Below are positions 1 to 7,767 of a DNA stretch of 20,894 bases, in pieces. How positions within the stretch are numbered: the first letter of the stretch is position 1; each line of letters opens with the position of its first letter. The position numbers and the translations under genes were made by a program. The DNA is from Actinomycetes bacterium (GTDB lineage Bacteria > Actinomycetota > Actinomycetes > Propionibacteriales > Propionibacteriaceae), in assembly GCA_029778515.1 (NCBI GenBank), contig JAKOQD010000054.1:1-20894 (forward strand), written 5' to 3'. Under the pieces are notes generated by a model. It was not told the origin of the DNA. It did not search any database and saw only the letters and a list, made by a program, of their open reading frames with translations.

Positions 1-231
1 AGCCAGTACGTCAGCGCGAACCACAGGAACGGCGTCGAACGCCAGCCCATCAATCCGCACGCCCCGACCCGACAGGTCAGTGCGACCAGGGATGCCCCCA
101 GCTCGATGATGCCGACCCGACCACTCAATCAGGGAGCCGTTGAAATTCATCCCGGCCGCCAACAGTGTCACCGTGAGCACGCCGACGACGACCGCGGTAT
201 TCAGCGGTGCAGCCGAACTCGATTTCCCCAT
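1..231 (-). CDS. Membrane protein, partial, probable frameshift
   Basis: The reading frame from the ATG at 231 runs leftward off the window edge. Its N-terminus is a short polar stretch followed by a hydrophobic segment (NTAVVVGVLTVTLLAAG), then MNFNGSLIEW. After about position 119 this frame becomes Arg/Gly-rich and unconvincing. The +1 frame from there to the edge reads as membrane protein (GIIELGASLVAL, then STPFLWFALTYW) with better third-position GC. Removing one base from the CCC run at 116-118 (GGG on the coding strand) would join the two halves. So this may be one membrane gene with a single-base frameshift, or two overlapping genes, the second starting at TTG 128. A GTG seven codons upstream (252) is an alternative start. 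No family recognised. It lies 65 bp downstream of the dehydrogenase gene and could be the last member of that operon. Confidence 0.35.
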   Translation of the reverse strand, partial: MGKSSSAAPLNTAVVVGVLTVTLLAAGMNFNGSLIEWSGRHHRAGGIPGRTDLSGRGVRIDGLAFDAVPVVRADVLA

Positions 232-296
232 GAGTACTCGCTGGACGTTCACGTCGGTAGCCGCCCGGTCTTCGGGTGTCGAGAGCCCGCGACGAA

Positions 297-1325
297 TCAG
301 GCCAGCTCGACCACGGTCAGGCCCGCGCCCACCGCTGGCCCGTCCATAGCCATCAGCGCGGCGCCCGCCTCGGGCAGGCCGACGATCCGGCCGATCAACG
401 CCGTCGGATCGAGCCTGCCGTCCGCGATCATCGCCAGCATCGCCGGGTAATCCGCGGCGGCCATGCCGTGAGCGCCGATCACCCGCAGCTCCTTCGCGAC
501 CAACTCGCCCCAGGGCAGGCCCGCGTCCGCGTCGGCGGCCAGCATCAGCCCGACCTGGACGTGCCTACCCCGCCGACGCAGGCTCCGCACCGCAGCACCC
601 GACGTTGCCGCGGAGCCCACCGCGTCCATGCTGACGTGCGCTCCTCCGCCGGTCAGGTCCGCGATCGCCGCGGGCTCCGAGACAGCCAAAGTGGCCTCCG
701 CGCCGAGCTGTTCGGCCAGCTCGCGGGCCGCCGCGCTCGGATCCACCGCCACCACTCGAGCACCGAGTGCGCGGGCCACCTGGATGGCCGAAAGCCCCAC
801 TCCACCGCAGCCGAAGACGACCAGCCACTCCCCCGCGCCCAGCTCCGCCTGTGCGACCAGTGCGTGGAAGGACGTGGCGAAGCGGCAACCGAGCGCCGCA
901 GCGGCCACGAAGCCGACCGATTCGGGCAGCCGCACCAGATTGAAGTCGGCTGCGCGCACCGCCACCAACTCCGCGAACGAGCCGGGGTGGGTGAAGCCGG
1001 GCTGGGTCTGTGTCGGGCACACCTGCGCCTGGCCCTTTCGGCAGTACCCACATTGACCGCAGCCGTTGACGAAGGGCACGGTCACCCGATCGCCGACGCT
1101 GAAGTTGTGCACGGCGGAGCCCACTTGCGCCACCACGCCGGCGAACTCGTGCCCTGGGATGTTGGGCAGCGGTACCGGGTCGTGGCCTTTCCATGCATGC
1201 CAGTCCGAACGGCACACCCCGGTGGCGCGCACCGCGATCACCGCCCCGTGGGCCGGGCAGACCGGCGCCGGCACCTCGGTGAGCACCGGGGTCGCGCCCG
1301 GACGGTCGTAGACGACAGCTTGCAT
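297..1325 (-). CDS. Zinc-dependent alcohol dehydrogenase (MDR family)
   Basis: A 342-residue medium-chain dehydrogenase/reductase, the usual length for the family, expected to oxidise an alcohol or reduce an aldehyde in the cytoplasm with NAD(P)H. The GroES-like half carries catalytic-zinc ligands C38 (GVCRSDWH) and H59-E60 (GHE), with C147 (LGCRFATS) as the likely third ligand. Four structural-zinc cysteines sit at 89, 92, 95 and 103 (CGQCGYCRKGQAQVC). The Rossmann half has GCGGVG at 172-177, with an Asp at 195 at the end of the second strand, which favours NAD over NADP. The ATG at 1325 is 23 bp after the metallophosphoesterase stop, so the two are probably co-transcribed. Substrate cannot be read from sequence. 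It is a different subfamily from the dehydrogenase at 6742, which has only three structural cysteines. Confidence 0.9.
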   Translation of the reverse strand: MQAVVYDRPGATPVLTEVPAPVCPAHGAVIAVRATGVCRSDWHAWKGHDPVPLPNIPGHEFAGVVAQVGSAVHNFSVGDRVTVPFVNGCGQCGYCRKGQAQVCPTQTQPGFTHPGSFAELVAVRAADFNLVRLPESVGFVAAAALGCRFATSFHALVAQAELGAGEWLVVFGCGGVGLSAIQVARALGARVVAVDPSAAARELAEQLGAEATLAVSEPAAIADLTGGGAHVSMDAVGSAATSGAAVRSLRRRGRHVQVGLMLAADADAGLPWGELVAKELRVIGAHGMAAADYPAMLAMIADGRLDPTALIGRIVGLPEAGAALMAMDGPAVGAGLTVVELA

Positions 1326-1348
1326 GGCTCGTTTCTATCGCTGAACAG

Positions 1349-2212
1349 CTACCAGCTGAGACTGGTCTCGGGGAGCAGCGTGCCGTCCAGCCTCACCATC
1401 TGGGTGGTGAGGGTGTTGCCGTCCAGACTGCTCAGCCGGAACCCGACGTAATCGGTACCCCAATGCCCGCCAAGGTGGGCGTCGAAGAAGTAGTCCACCC
1501 CCGCGCTGGTCATCTGGCCGTCCTGGTCGTGGTCGTGTCCGTTGAACACCGCCCGCAGGTTGGGGGTCTGCGACAGCACTTTGCGAATGTTGGGGCAGTC
1601 GACGCCGAACTTCGTCCAGTCGTCGGGCGTGATGTGCATGAACACCAGCACGTCCTGCTGGCTCGCCTGGTCGTGGAGCGCCTCCTGCAGCCAGCTCCTC
1701 TTGGCGCAGAGATAGTCCCCGGCCGAGTTGGACGTGTTCGCGAGGATGATGCTGCGATCTCCGAACCGTTCGACCAGGTTGGGCTCGGCCCGCCACACCT
1801 TGCGCCACTGTGCCCTGGTCAGCTCGTCGTGATTCCCCGGCACCACGAAGTAGGGCATCTTGAGCCCGGCCAGGACGCCTTTCACCTGCTGCTGTCGCTT
1901 CACCCCGCCTTGGGTGATGTCACCGTTAACCACCACGAAGTCGAGGGATGCTTGCGCGTGCAGCGCATTCACCGTCTTCACGAACGCAGGGTAGGGATCG
2001 CCCGGGGCCTTCGGATCGCCGAGGTGCCCGTCGCTACCAACCACGAACCGGAGCGGACGGCTCGATCGGCTCGGCGTTGCCGGCATCACCGGCCTTCCGG
2101 GTGGGCTGGTGGCCGCGCTGGGCGGTGTCTTCGCGCCAGCCGACTGGCAACCGGTCAGGTGCGCGGCCAGCACCGCACCCGCACCGGTGAGCAGCGCGCG
2201 CCGGCTGGTCAT
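1349..2212 (-). CDS. Exported calcineurin-like metallophosphoesterase (lipoprotein)
   Basis: A 287-residue phosphoesterase. The N-terminus has twin arginines (TSRRALLTG), a hydrophobic stretch and a lipobox-like LTGC with Cys at 22, so it is probably exported and lipid-anchored; a Pro/Ser-rich linker follows to about residue 53. The catalytic domain shows the metallophosphoesterase motifs in order: D61-x-H63 (GSDGH), D98 (NGD), N127-H128 (GNHD), H193 (MHITP) and H226-x-H228 (GHDHD). These bind two metal ions and hydrolyse phosphomono- or diesters. The substrate is not evident; relatives include cyclic-nucleotide phosphodiesterase-like and phosphatase-like proteins. Its ATG overlaps the methyltransferase stop (ATGA), so translation is probably coupled. 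It is followed closely by the zinc dehydrogenase. Confidence 0.87.
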   Translation of the reverse strand: MTSRRALLTGAGAVLAAHLTGCQSAGAKTPPSAATSPPGRPVMPATPSRSSRPLRFVVGSDGHLGDPKAPGDPYPAFVKTVNALHAQASLDFVVVNGDITQGGVKRQQQVKGVLAGLKMPYFVVPGNHDELTRAQWRKVWRAEPNLVERFGDRSIILANTSNSAGDYLCAKRSWLQEALHDQASQQDVLVFMHITPDDWTKFGVDCPNIRKVLSQTPNLRAVFNGHDHDQDGQMTSAGVDYFFDAHLGGHWGTDYVGFRLSSLDGNTLTTQMVRLDGTLLPETSLSW

Positions 2213-2832
2213 GACCGGGTCGCCAGTACCACCGAATCGTCAAGGGTCGCCTCGACTCCGTCCGGACCGGTTGCCTGGCGCGAGCGGGTCTCCGCCAGCT
2301 CTACTCGCCAGGTTTCGTCCAGCCCCAGTTCGGCCAGCTGCTCGGCAGCGGTGAGGAACTCACGATGGTGCCCGTGCAACTGGCTCGCCCACGGCGGCGG
2401 TGCGGCATGGGCGACGATCAGTATATGACCGCCGGGCGCGACCAGTTCGGCAGCAGCGCGCAGGATCTGCCCGCGCGGCAACGAGACCGGCGATTGCAGG
2501 AAGCTGGCCGTCACCAGGTCGAAGCGGGCGTCGGTCCGCCACGAGCCGAGATCGGCGGCCACCCACTCGATCCGGTCGGCTACGCCGCGCTCGACCGCGG
2601 CACCCCGACCGCGTTCGACGGCCGTGGCGGAGATGTCGACCGCGGTCACCGTCCAGCCGTGCTCAGCCAGCCAGACCGCGTCCCCACCCTCGCCGCAGCC
2701 CAGGTCGAGGGCTCGTCCGGGCGCGAACTGTCCCACCACTTCAGCGAACACCCGATTGACCCGGCCCGACCATACCTGGGGCTGCCCGGCGTACCGCGCT
2801 TCCCAGAACTCGCTCGGCTCGGTGGCGGTCAC
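2209..2832 (-). CDS. Class I SAM-dependent methyltransferase
   Basis: A 207-residue protein if it starts at the GTG at 2832. I chose this start because it overlaps the upstream stop in a GTGA and because the family fold begins soon after (EFWEARYAG). Motif I is LDLGCGEGGDAVWLAEHG, followed by the acidic end of strand 2 (VTAVDIS), a motif-II-like ADLGSW and the FDLVTASFLQ strand. Strand 5 is GGHILIVAH. This arrangement, including the short FWEARY start, resembles TehB/thiopurine-type small-molecule methyltransferases (Methyltransf_25-like). The acceptor is unknown. The frame stays open upstream into the neighbouring gene, so a longer product is formally possible but unlikely. It is coupled by 4-bp overlaps to genes on both sides. 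Confidence 0.82.
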   Translation of the reverse strand: MTATEPSEFWEARYAGQPQVWSGRVNRVFAEVVGQFAPGRALDLGCGEGGDAVWLAEHGWTVTAVDISATAVERGRGAAVERGVADRIEWVAADLGSWRTDARFDLVTASFLQSPVSLPRGQILRAAAELVAPGGHILIVAHAAPPPWASQLHGHHREFLTAAEQLAELGLDETWRVELAETRSRQATGPDGVEATLDDSVVLATRS

Positions 2833-3617
2833 TGCATACCCTGCGCCTGCGCAGCCCGCAAACCGTCGAGGCTGACGGCATCGCCGCTGGCGTCCGGTTC
2901 TGGACCGCGTCCCCACAACCAGCGGTAGAGCTGCTCGACCGTGCCGGTGTAGTGCGCGACCGGCTCGCCGGCCGGCCGTAGCACCGCACCCGACTGGTCG
3001 TAGTGCTTACCGGACTGGCCGGTACCCTGCCAGCGCCCCGGCTGCGCCAGCCAGCTCCGGCCGAGGTCGGACGCGACCAACTCGACCGGACCGCCCACCT
3101 CGACGAACGCGAAACCGGGCAGAGTGCCCCACCAAGCCCACATCACGTCGAACGCGTGGGCGATGCCGTCCGCGGCCAGGTCGGGATCAACACCGACCGA
3201 CTCCAGACCGGCGGCCAGTTCGGCGTCCACCCGGTGCATGGTCGTCTCGTGGGCCTGCATCCGGCGGGTCGAGCCCACGGTCTTGGCGGACTCCAGCCAG
3301 AACCAGGCGGGCTCCGCATCGCTGCGCTGTTCAAGTTCGCCGATCAGTGCGGCGGTGTTGGCATTGAAGAGTTCGATGATCTGTTCGCGGTCCTCCGCGC
3401 GTTCGGGTGCGTTCGCCTCCACCTCCTCGGCTTCGGCCTCGGTCTGCGCATTCCGGTGCAGGACGCCGGCCCAGTAGCCGTGCACCTCGGTCAGGTGCCA
3501 GAGCAGGTCATCCGCTGTCCACTCCGGGCAGGTCGGCACCCGGTCCGCTGGCTCGGTCTGCTCGATGGCGGCGATGAAGCGCTCCGATTCGGTCGCGATT
3601 GCGTCCATGAAGTCCAT
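2829..3617 (-). CDS. Maleylpyruvate isomerase / DinB-like family protein
   Basis: About 262 residues from the ATG at 3617 (MDFMDAIATESERF). An in-frame ATG six codons further up (3635) also exists but sits inside a dyad, and the family normally begins just before the first helix as here; ATG 3608 is another option. The N-terminal four-helix MDMPI domain has TCPEWTADDLLWHLTEVHGYW, and a HETTMHRVDAE stretch completes the His/Glu/Asp metal-site pattern (H52, H129, H133/134 and D137 in the longer numbering). Family members include mycothiol-dependent maleylpyruvate isomerase and many uncharacterised actinobacterial proteins, so an enzymatic role using mycothiol and a divalent metal is plausible but unproven. 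It is the first gene of a leftward operon; its stop overlaps the methyltransferase GTG. Confidence 0.8.
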   Translation of the reverse strand: MDFMDAIATESERFIAAIEQTEPADRVPTCPEWTADDLLWHLTEVHGYWAGVLHRNAQTEAEAEEVEANAPERAEDREQIIELFNANTAALIGELEQRSDAEPAWFWLESAKTVGSTRRMQAHETTMHRVDAELAAGLESVGVDPDLAADGIAHAFDVMWAWWGTLPGFAFVEVGGPVELVASDLGRSWLAQPGRWQGTGQSGKHYDQSGAVLRPAGEPVAHYTGTVEQLYRWLWGRGPEPDASGDAVSLDGLRAAQAQGMQ

Positions 3618-3625
3618 TCGGCAAT

Positions 3626-3642
3626 CACACCACATGGGTGTG
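3626..3642. promoter_or_regulatory. Perfect 6-bp dyad in a divergent promoter region
   Basis: CACACC and GGTGTG flank a 5-bp centre (ACATG). The dyad lies 9 bp upstream of the preferred ATG (3617) of the leftward operon and about 50 bp upstream of the helicase start. It is placed where an operator or 5' hairpin would act. The only evidence is symmetry and position. Confidence 0.3.
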
Positions 3643-3683
3643 TCCGGCGCAGCGCAGACGAGCCTTGTCCGGGGTGTTCACGG

Positions 3684-3689
3684 TAAGTT
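3684..3689 (+). promoter_or_regulatory. Candidate -10 box (leaderless helicase transcript)
   Basis: TAAGTT fits the TAnnnT actinobacterial -10 pattern and ends 6 bp before the GTG at 3696. That is the spacing expected when transcription starts at the start codon itself. No convincing -35 was seen at 17-18 bp upstream. The G run touching the GTG is too close to act as a Shine-Dalgarno site. Confidence 0.35.
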
Positions 3690-3695
3690 CAGGGG

Positions 3696-5459
3696 GTGAG
3701 CCACGACATTGCTGAAGCCCCCGCCGATTCGACGAACCAGACCACCTTCCCAGACCTCGGCCTCGGCGACCGGCTGCTGCGTACGCTGCGGGACGTCGGC
3801 TACGAAACTCCATCGCCCATTCAGGCCGAGACCATCCCCGCGCTGCTGGACGGGCGCGATGTGGTCGGGCTCGCGCAGACCGGCACCGGCAAGACCGCCG
3901 CCTTCGCGCTCCCGATCCTCGATCGGCTTGACCTGAAGCAGAAGGCGCCGCAGGCGCTGGTGCTTGCCCCCACCCGGGAGTTGGCGCTGCAGGTCTGTGA
4001 GGCGTTCCAGAAGTACGCAGCGCGCCTCACGGGCGTACATGTACTGCCGGTCTACGGCGGCCAGGGCTACGGCGTGCAGCTGAGCGCCCTCGCCCGCGGC
4101 GTCCATGTGGTTGTCGGTACACCCGGACGGATCATGGACCACCTCGAGAAGGGGACGCTCGACCTGACCCAGTTGCGCTTCCTGGTGCTGGACGAGGCCG
4201 ACGAGATGCTCAACATGGGCTTCGCCGAGGACGTGGAGACGATCCTTGCCGACACCCCGTCCGACAAGCAGGTGGCGCTGTTCTCCGCCACCATGCCCGG
4301 GCCGATCCGGAAGCTCAGCAAGAAGTACCTGAACGACCCGGTCGAAGTGCGCGTGGTGGGCAAGACCCAGACCGCGGCCAACGTCCGCCACCGCTACGTA
4401 GTGGTCTCCTACCCGCAGAAGGTCGAAGCGCTGACCCGCATCCTGGAAGTCGAGAACTTCGAGGCCATGATCGTCTTCGTCCGCACCAAGAACGAGACCG
4501 AGACGCTCGCCGAGAAGCTGCAGGCCCGCGGATTCTCGGCTGCCGCGATCAATGGCGACGTCGCCCAGGCGCAGCGCGAGCGAACCATCGGCCATCTGAA
4601 GTCGGGCAAGCTGGACGTGCTGGTGGCCACCGATGTTGCGGCCCGAGGGCTGGACGTCGAGCGGATCAGCCACGTGGTCAACTTCGACATCCCGCTCGAC
4701 ACCGAGTCGTATGTGCACCGCGTCGGGCGGACGGGACGGGCCGGCCGTAGCGGCGACGCCATCTCGTTCGTCACCCCGCGCGAGCGGCGGCTGCTCGGCG
4801 CGATTGAGAAGGCGACCCGGCAGACGCTCACCCCAGTGCCGATGCCGACCGCCGAGGACGTGAACGCCACCCGGCTCAGCCGGTTCGACGATGCCATCAC
4901 CTCTGCCCTCGATTCCGAGCGACTCGACTTCTTCCGCGAAGTGGTGGCGCACTACGTGAACGAGTACGACGTGCCAGAGGTGGACGTCGCTGCCGCGCTC
5001 GCACTGCAGCTGCAGGGTGAGGAACCGATGCTGATCGATCCGAAGCGTGAGCCGGTCGCACCGGACGCGCGATCCGAGCGTGGCGGAAAGGATCGCCGCG
5101 ACCGCTACGACAGCGACGACCGGCCGGAGCGCGGTGGTCGGCCCCAGCGGGAGGCCCGCGGCAGTGAGGCGCCGATGGCCACCTACCGGCTGGCGGTGGG
5201 CAAGCGGCATCGGGTGGAACCCCGCCAGATCGTCGGTGCCCTGGCGAACGAGGGCGGCTTGCGACGCGCTGATTTCGGCCACATCGACATTCGGCCCGAC
5301 CATTCGCTGGTCGAACTCCCCGCGCACCTGCCACAGCACGTTTGGGACGCGCTGCGAACGACCCGCATCTCGGGAAAGCTGATCGAGCTCTCCCCCGTCC
5401 AGCCCCGCCGCCGCCCCGATGACGGCAACAAGCCGTACCGGAAGGGTCGCCGGAGCTGA
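3696..5459 (+). CDS. DEAD-box ATP-dependent RNA helicase with DbpA-type C-terminal domain
   Basis: A 587-residue superfamily 2 helicase that unwinds RNA duplexes using ATP; family roles are cold-shock RNA remodelling, ribosome assembly and mRNA decay. Motifs in order: Q-motif (GYETPSPIQ, about 35-43), Walker A AQTGTGKT (60-67), PTRELA (92-97), GTPGR (141-145), DEAD (166-169), SAT (197-199), IVFVRTK, then VATDVAARGLDV and HRVGRTGRAGRSG. After the helicase core comes a charged Arg/Asp/Gly-rich linker (roughly 455-490). A domain matching the DbpA RNA-binding fold follows (YRLAVGKRHRVEPRQIVGAL to LIELSP), ending in a basic tail. The layout resembles actinobacterial DeaD/CsdA. Translation starts at GTG, probably leaderless. 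The stop overlaps the next gene. Confidence 0.95.
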   Translation: MSHDIAEAPADSTNQTTFPDLGLGDRLLRTLRDVGYETPSPIQAETIPALLDGRDVVGLAQTGTGKTAAFALPILDRLDLKQKAPQALVLAPTRELALQVCEAFQKYAARLTGVHVLPVYGGQGYGVQLSALARGVHVVVGTPGRIMDHLEKGTLDLTQLRFLVLDEADEMLNMGFAEDVETILADTPSDKQVALFSATMPGPIRKLSKKYLNDPVEVRVVGKTQTAANVRHRYVVVSYPQKVEALTRILEVENFEAMIVFVRTKNETETLAEKLQARGFSAAAINGDVAQAQRERTIGHLKSGKLDVLVATDVAARGLDVERISHVVNFDIPLDTESYVHRVGRTGRAGRSGDAISFVTPRERRLLGAIEKATRQTLTPVPMPTAEDVNATRLSRFDDAITSALDSERLDFFREVVAHYVNEYDVPEVDVAAALALQLQGEEPMLIDPKREPVAPDARSERGGKDRRDRYDSDDRPERGGRPQREARGSEAPMATYRLAVGKRHRVEPRQIVGALANEGGLRRADFGHIDIRPDHSLVELPAHLPQHVWDALRTTRISGKLIELSPVQPRRRPDDGNKPYRKGRRS

Positions 5460-6643
5460 AGCACTTCACCGACGAGAAGCGCCGTGCGCGCCTGGCGGTT
5501 CGGCACGGGCTGCATCCCGAGAGTCGCCTCGCCGAGCCGGTCGACGCGACCCGGGCAATGACCGTGCTGCACGCGACCGAACCGGCCACCGTGCATCTCT
5601 CCTTGTGGGCGCGGGTTGCCGAGGTGAAGGTCGCCGATGTGGAGGCCGCGCTCTACAACTCGCGTGAACTCGTGAAGCAGTTGGCGATGCGTCGCACGCT
5701 TTTCGTGTTCCCACGGGAGCTGCTGCCCGCCGCCTGGGGCAGCGCCTCGGCTCGCGTGGCCGGGACGGAGTTCCGACGACTCGTTGCCGATATCGAGCGC
5801 GCCGGCGTGGCCGAGGACGGCGCGGCCTGGGTCGAGACCGCTGCGGTCGCGGTGCTGGAACGGCTCGCTGGCGGAAACGAGGCGGACGCGCTCGCGCTGC
5901 GCAACGAGGTACCGCTGCTGCAGTCGCGGATCGTGTTCGGTGGCGGCAAGTGGAGCACGGATGCCCCGGTCGCACCACGAGTGCTCACCTTGCTCGGCGC
6001 CCGTGGCGAGTTGGTGCGAGGACCCAACGGCGGTCACTGGCGGATCTCTCGGCCACGGTGGACCACCATGTCGACTTGGCTTCGTCAGTCTGACGATGAA
6101 CTTCAACGTGACACGGAGTCGGACGGCTATGCAGAGCTGGTGAGGCGATGGTTGTGGACGTTCGGGCCGGGCACCGAGACCGATCTGGCCTGGTGGCTGG
6201 GAGCGACGAAGACCGCAGTGCGTCGTGCCTTGGCTGATGTCGGTGCCGAGCAGGTGGGTCTGGACTCCGGTGACCTCGGCTGGGTGCTGCCCGGCGACAC
6301 CGAAGCCGAGGAAGTCCGGCCCTGGGCGGCCCTGCTGCCGGTGCTCGACGCCACCACGATGGGCTGGAAGCAACGCGGGTTCTACCTTGACGCGGATGAC
6401 GTGCCGTACCTGTTCGACTCGGCCGGGAACGGCGGCACCACCGCCTGGTGGAATGGACGGATCGTCGGCTGCTGGGTGCAGACGCCCGACGGCAGCGTTC
6501 AGGTGGTGCTGCGCCACGACCCCGGACGGCTCGCCCGTGCCGCCCTGAACGCTGAGGCCGAGCGGCTCACCGCGTGGTTGGGCGGCGTGGTGGTGTCCTC
6601 GGTCTACTCCTCACAGCAGATGCGCGGCGCCCGGCTGCCCTGA
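5456..6643 (+). CDS. Winged-helix DNA-binding protein (HTH_42, AlkZ/YcaQ superfamily), CTG start
   Basis: A 395-residue protein if translated from CTG 5456. The first ATG in frame is at 5558, but the 34 codons before it read as authentic family N-terminus (FTDEKRRARLAVRHGL ... PVDATRAMTVLHATEPATV). No ATG, GTG or TTG exists in that frame between the preceding in-frame stop and 5558. CTG 5456 overlaps the helicase TGA (CTGA) and has GGAAGGG about 8 bp upstream. HTH_42 proteins are tandem winged-helix folds; studied members AlkZ and YcaQ are DNA glycosylases that remove bulky or crosslinked adducts. Those use Q-x-Q or Q-x-D near the N-terminus; here the aligned-looking position reads H39-A-T41, so glycosylase activity should not be assumed. 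The ending GARLP is normal. It could be a DNA-repair or DNA-binding protein. Confidence 0.75.
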   Translation: MKHFTDEKRRARLAVRHGLHPESRLAEPVDATRAMTVLHATEPATVHLSLWARVAEVKVADVEAALYNSRELVKQLAMRRTLFVFPRELLPAAWGSASARVAGTEFRRLVADIERAGVAEDGAAWVETAAVAVLERLAGGNEADALALRNEVPLLQSRIVFGGGKWSTDAPVAPRVLTLLGARGELVRGPNGGHWRISRPRWTTMSTWLRQSDDELQRDTESDGYAELVRRWLWTFGPGTETDLAWWLGATKTAVRRALADVGAEQVGLDSGDLGWVLPGDTEAEEVRPWAALLPVLDATTMGWKQRGFYLDADDVPYLFDSAGNGGTTAWWNGRIVGCWVQTPDGSVQVVLRHDPGRLARAALNAEAERLTAWLGGVVVSSVYSSQQMRGARLP

Positions 6644-6741
6644 TCGTTCCTCACCGGCACATTCAGACCGTGGTGGGGGGTTCGGCAGACAGGGCTTGAC
6701 AGTACCTCCCAACGCGGCCGCAGACGTGGTGGACTGAAGCC
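6644..6741 (+). promoter_or_regulatory. Intergenic promoter region with consensus -35
   Basis: A perfect TTGACA lies at 6696-6701, 40 bp before the dehydrogenase ATG. At 17 bp spacing the -10 position reads CGCAGA, which is poor. An activated promoter, where a regulator compensates for a weak -10, is possible but not shown. GGACTGAAG before the ATG may serve as a weak ribosome-binding site. Confidence 0.25.
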
Positions 6742-7755
6742 ATGTACGGAGCTGTCATCCATGCCCCCGGCGACGTTCGCTACGAGGAACGCGCCGAGCC
6801 AACGATCATCGAGCCCACCGACGCAGTCGTCCGCACGGTGGCGGCCTGTGTGTGCGGGTCGGACCTGTGGCGCTACCGCGGCATCTCGCCCGTGCCCGAG
6901 CCAACGCCGATCGGGCACGAGTTCTGCGGGATCGTCGAGGTCGTCGGCGACGCGGTCAGGTCCGTCAAACCGGGAGACTTCGTGGTCGGCGGCTTCAATC
7001 CCAGCGACAACACCTGTCCGGTCTGCCGCAAGGGCGCCACCGCGAACTGCCAGCACGGGTCGCATTACGACGGCTGCCAGGCCGAACGGATCCGCATCCC
7101 GCACGCGGACGGCACCCTGCTCGCCACACCCGGCCAGCCGGACGACGACCTGATTCCCAGCATCCTGGCCCTCTCGGACGTGATGTGCACCGGCTGGCAC
7201 GCCGCGGTCAGCGCCGGCGTCGGCCCGGACACCACCGTCGCGGTGGTCGGTGACGGCGCGGTCGGGCTCAGCGCGGTGCTGGCCGCTGTCCAGCTCGGTG
7301 CCCCGACGGTCATCGCGATGAGCCGACACGCCGATCGGCAACGGGTCGCGACGGAATTTGGGGCCACTCACATCGTCGCCGCACGCGGTGCGGATGGAGC
7401 CGCCAAGGTGAAGGAACTCACCGACGGAATCGGGGCGGACGCGGTCCTGGAATGCGTCGGCACCGAGGACTCGCGGCTGCAGGCAACCGAATGCGTCCGC
7501 GATGGCGGCAACATCGGGCTGGTCGGCGTGCCGCACGGCGCACTGCCGATGGACTCGTTGTTCTGGCGCAATGTCGGCGTCAAAGGCGGGCCGGCCCACG
7601 TCCGCGCCCACCTGCCGAAGCTGCTCGAACTCGTGCTGGATCGCAAGATCGATCCCGGGCTGGTGTTCGACCTCGAGCTACCGCTTTCGGAGGTGGCCGA
7701 GGCCTACCGGGCCATGGACGAGCGGCGTGCCATCAAGGCGCTGCTGCGTCCCTGA
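6742..7755 (+). CDS. Zinc-dependent alcohol dehydrogenase (COG1063-like)
   Basis: A 337-residue MDR enzyme. Catalytic zinc ligands are C38 (VCGSDLW), H59-E60 (GHEF) and probably D146 (LSDVMCTGWH). The structural-zinc lobe has only three cysteines (C92, C95, C103), with Asp89 in the place of the first. This S-D-x-T-C-x-x-C form is, as far as I recall, usual for one actinobacterial subfamily, so I do not regard it as damage. The coenzyme loop is GDGAVG (170-175). Reaction: NAD(P)-linked alcohol/aldehyde interconversion, substrate unknown. It leads a tight rightward trio, 12 bp before the MmyB-like regulator, which in turn overlaps the P450. A role in oxidising a P450 product, or in detoxification under control of that regulator, is inference. 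Confidence 0.9.
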   Translation: MYGAVIHAPGDVRYEERAEPTIIEPTDAVVRTVAACVCGSDLWRYRGISPVPEPTPIGHEFCGIVEVVGDAVRSVKPGDFVVGGFNPSDNTCPVCRKGATANCQHGSHYDGCQAERIRIPHADGTLLATPGQPDDDLIPSILALSDVMCTGWHAAVSAGVGPDTTVAVVGDGAVGLSAVLAAVQLGAPTVIAMSRHADRQRVATEFGATHIVAARGADGAAKVKELTDGIGADAVLECVGTEDSRLQATECVRDGGNIGLVGVPHGALPMDSLFWRNVGVKGGPAHVRAHLPKLLELVLDRKIDPGLVFDLELPLSEVAEAYRAMDERRAIKALLRP

Positions 7756-7767
7756 GCCGGAGCAGCC

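Noticed and set aside
3678..5339. Long open frame on the minus strand across the helicase gene
   Set aside because: It is the antisense shadow of a helicase with every family motif; its translation is low-complexity with no recognisable domain. Long antisense frames are expected in GC-rich coding DNA.
5183..6517. 444-codon minus-strand frame opposite the helicase end and HTH_42 gene
   Set aside because: It crosses the boundary of two real genes on the other strand and shows no motif.
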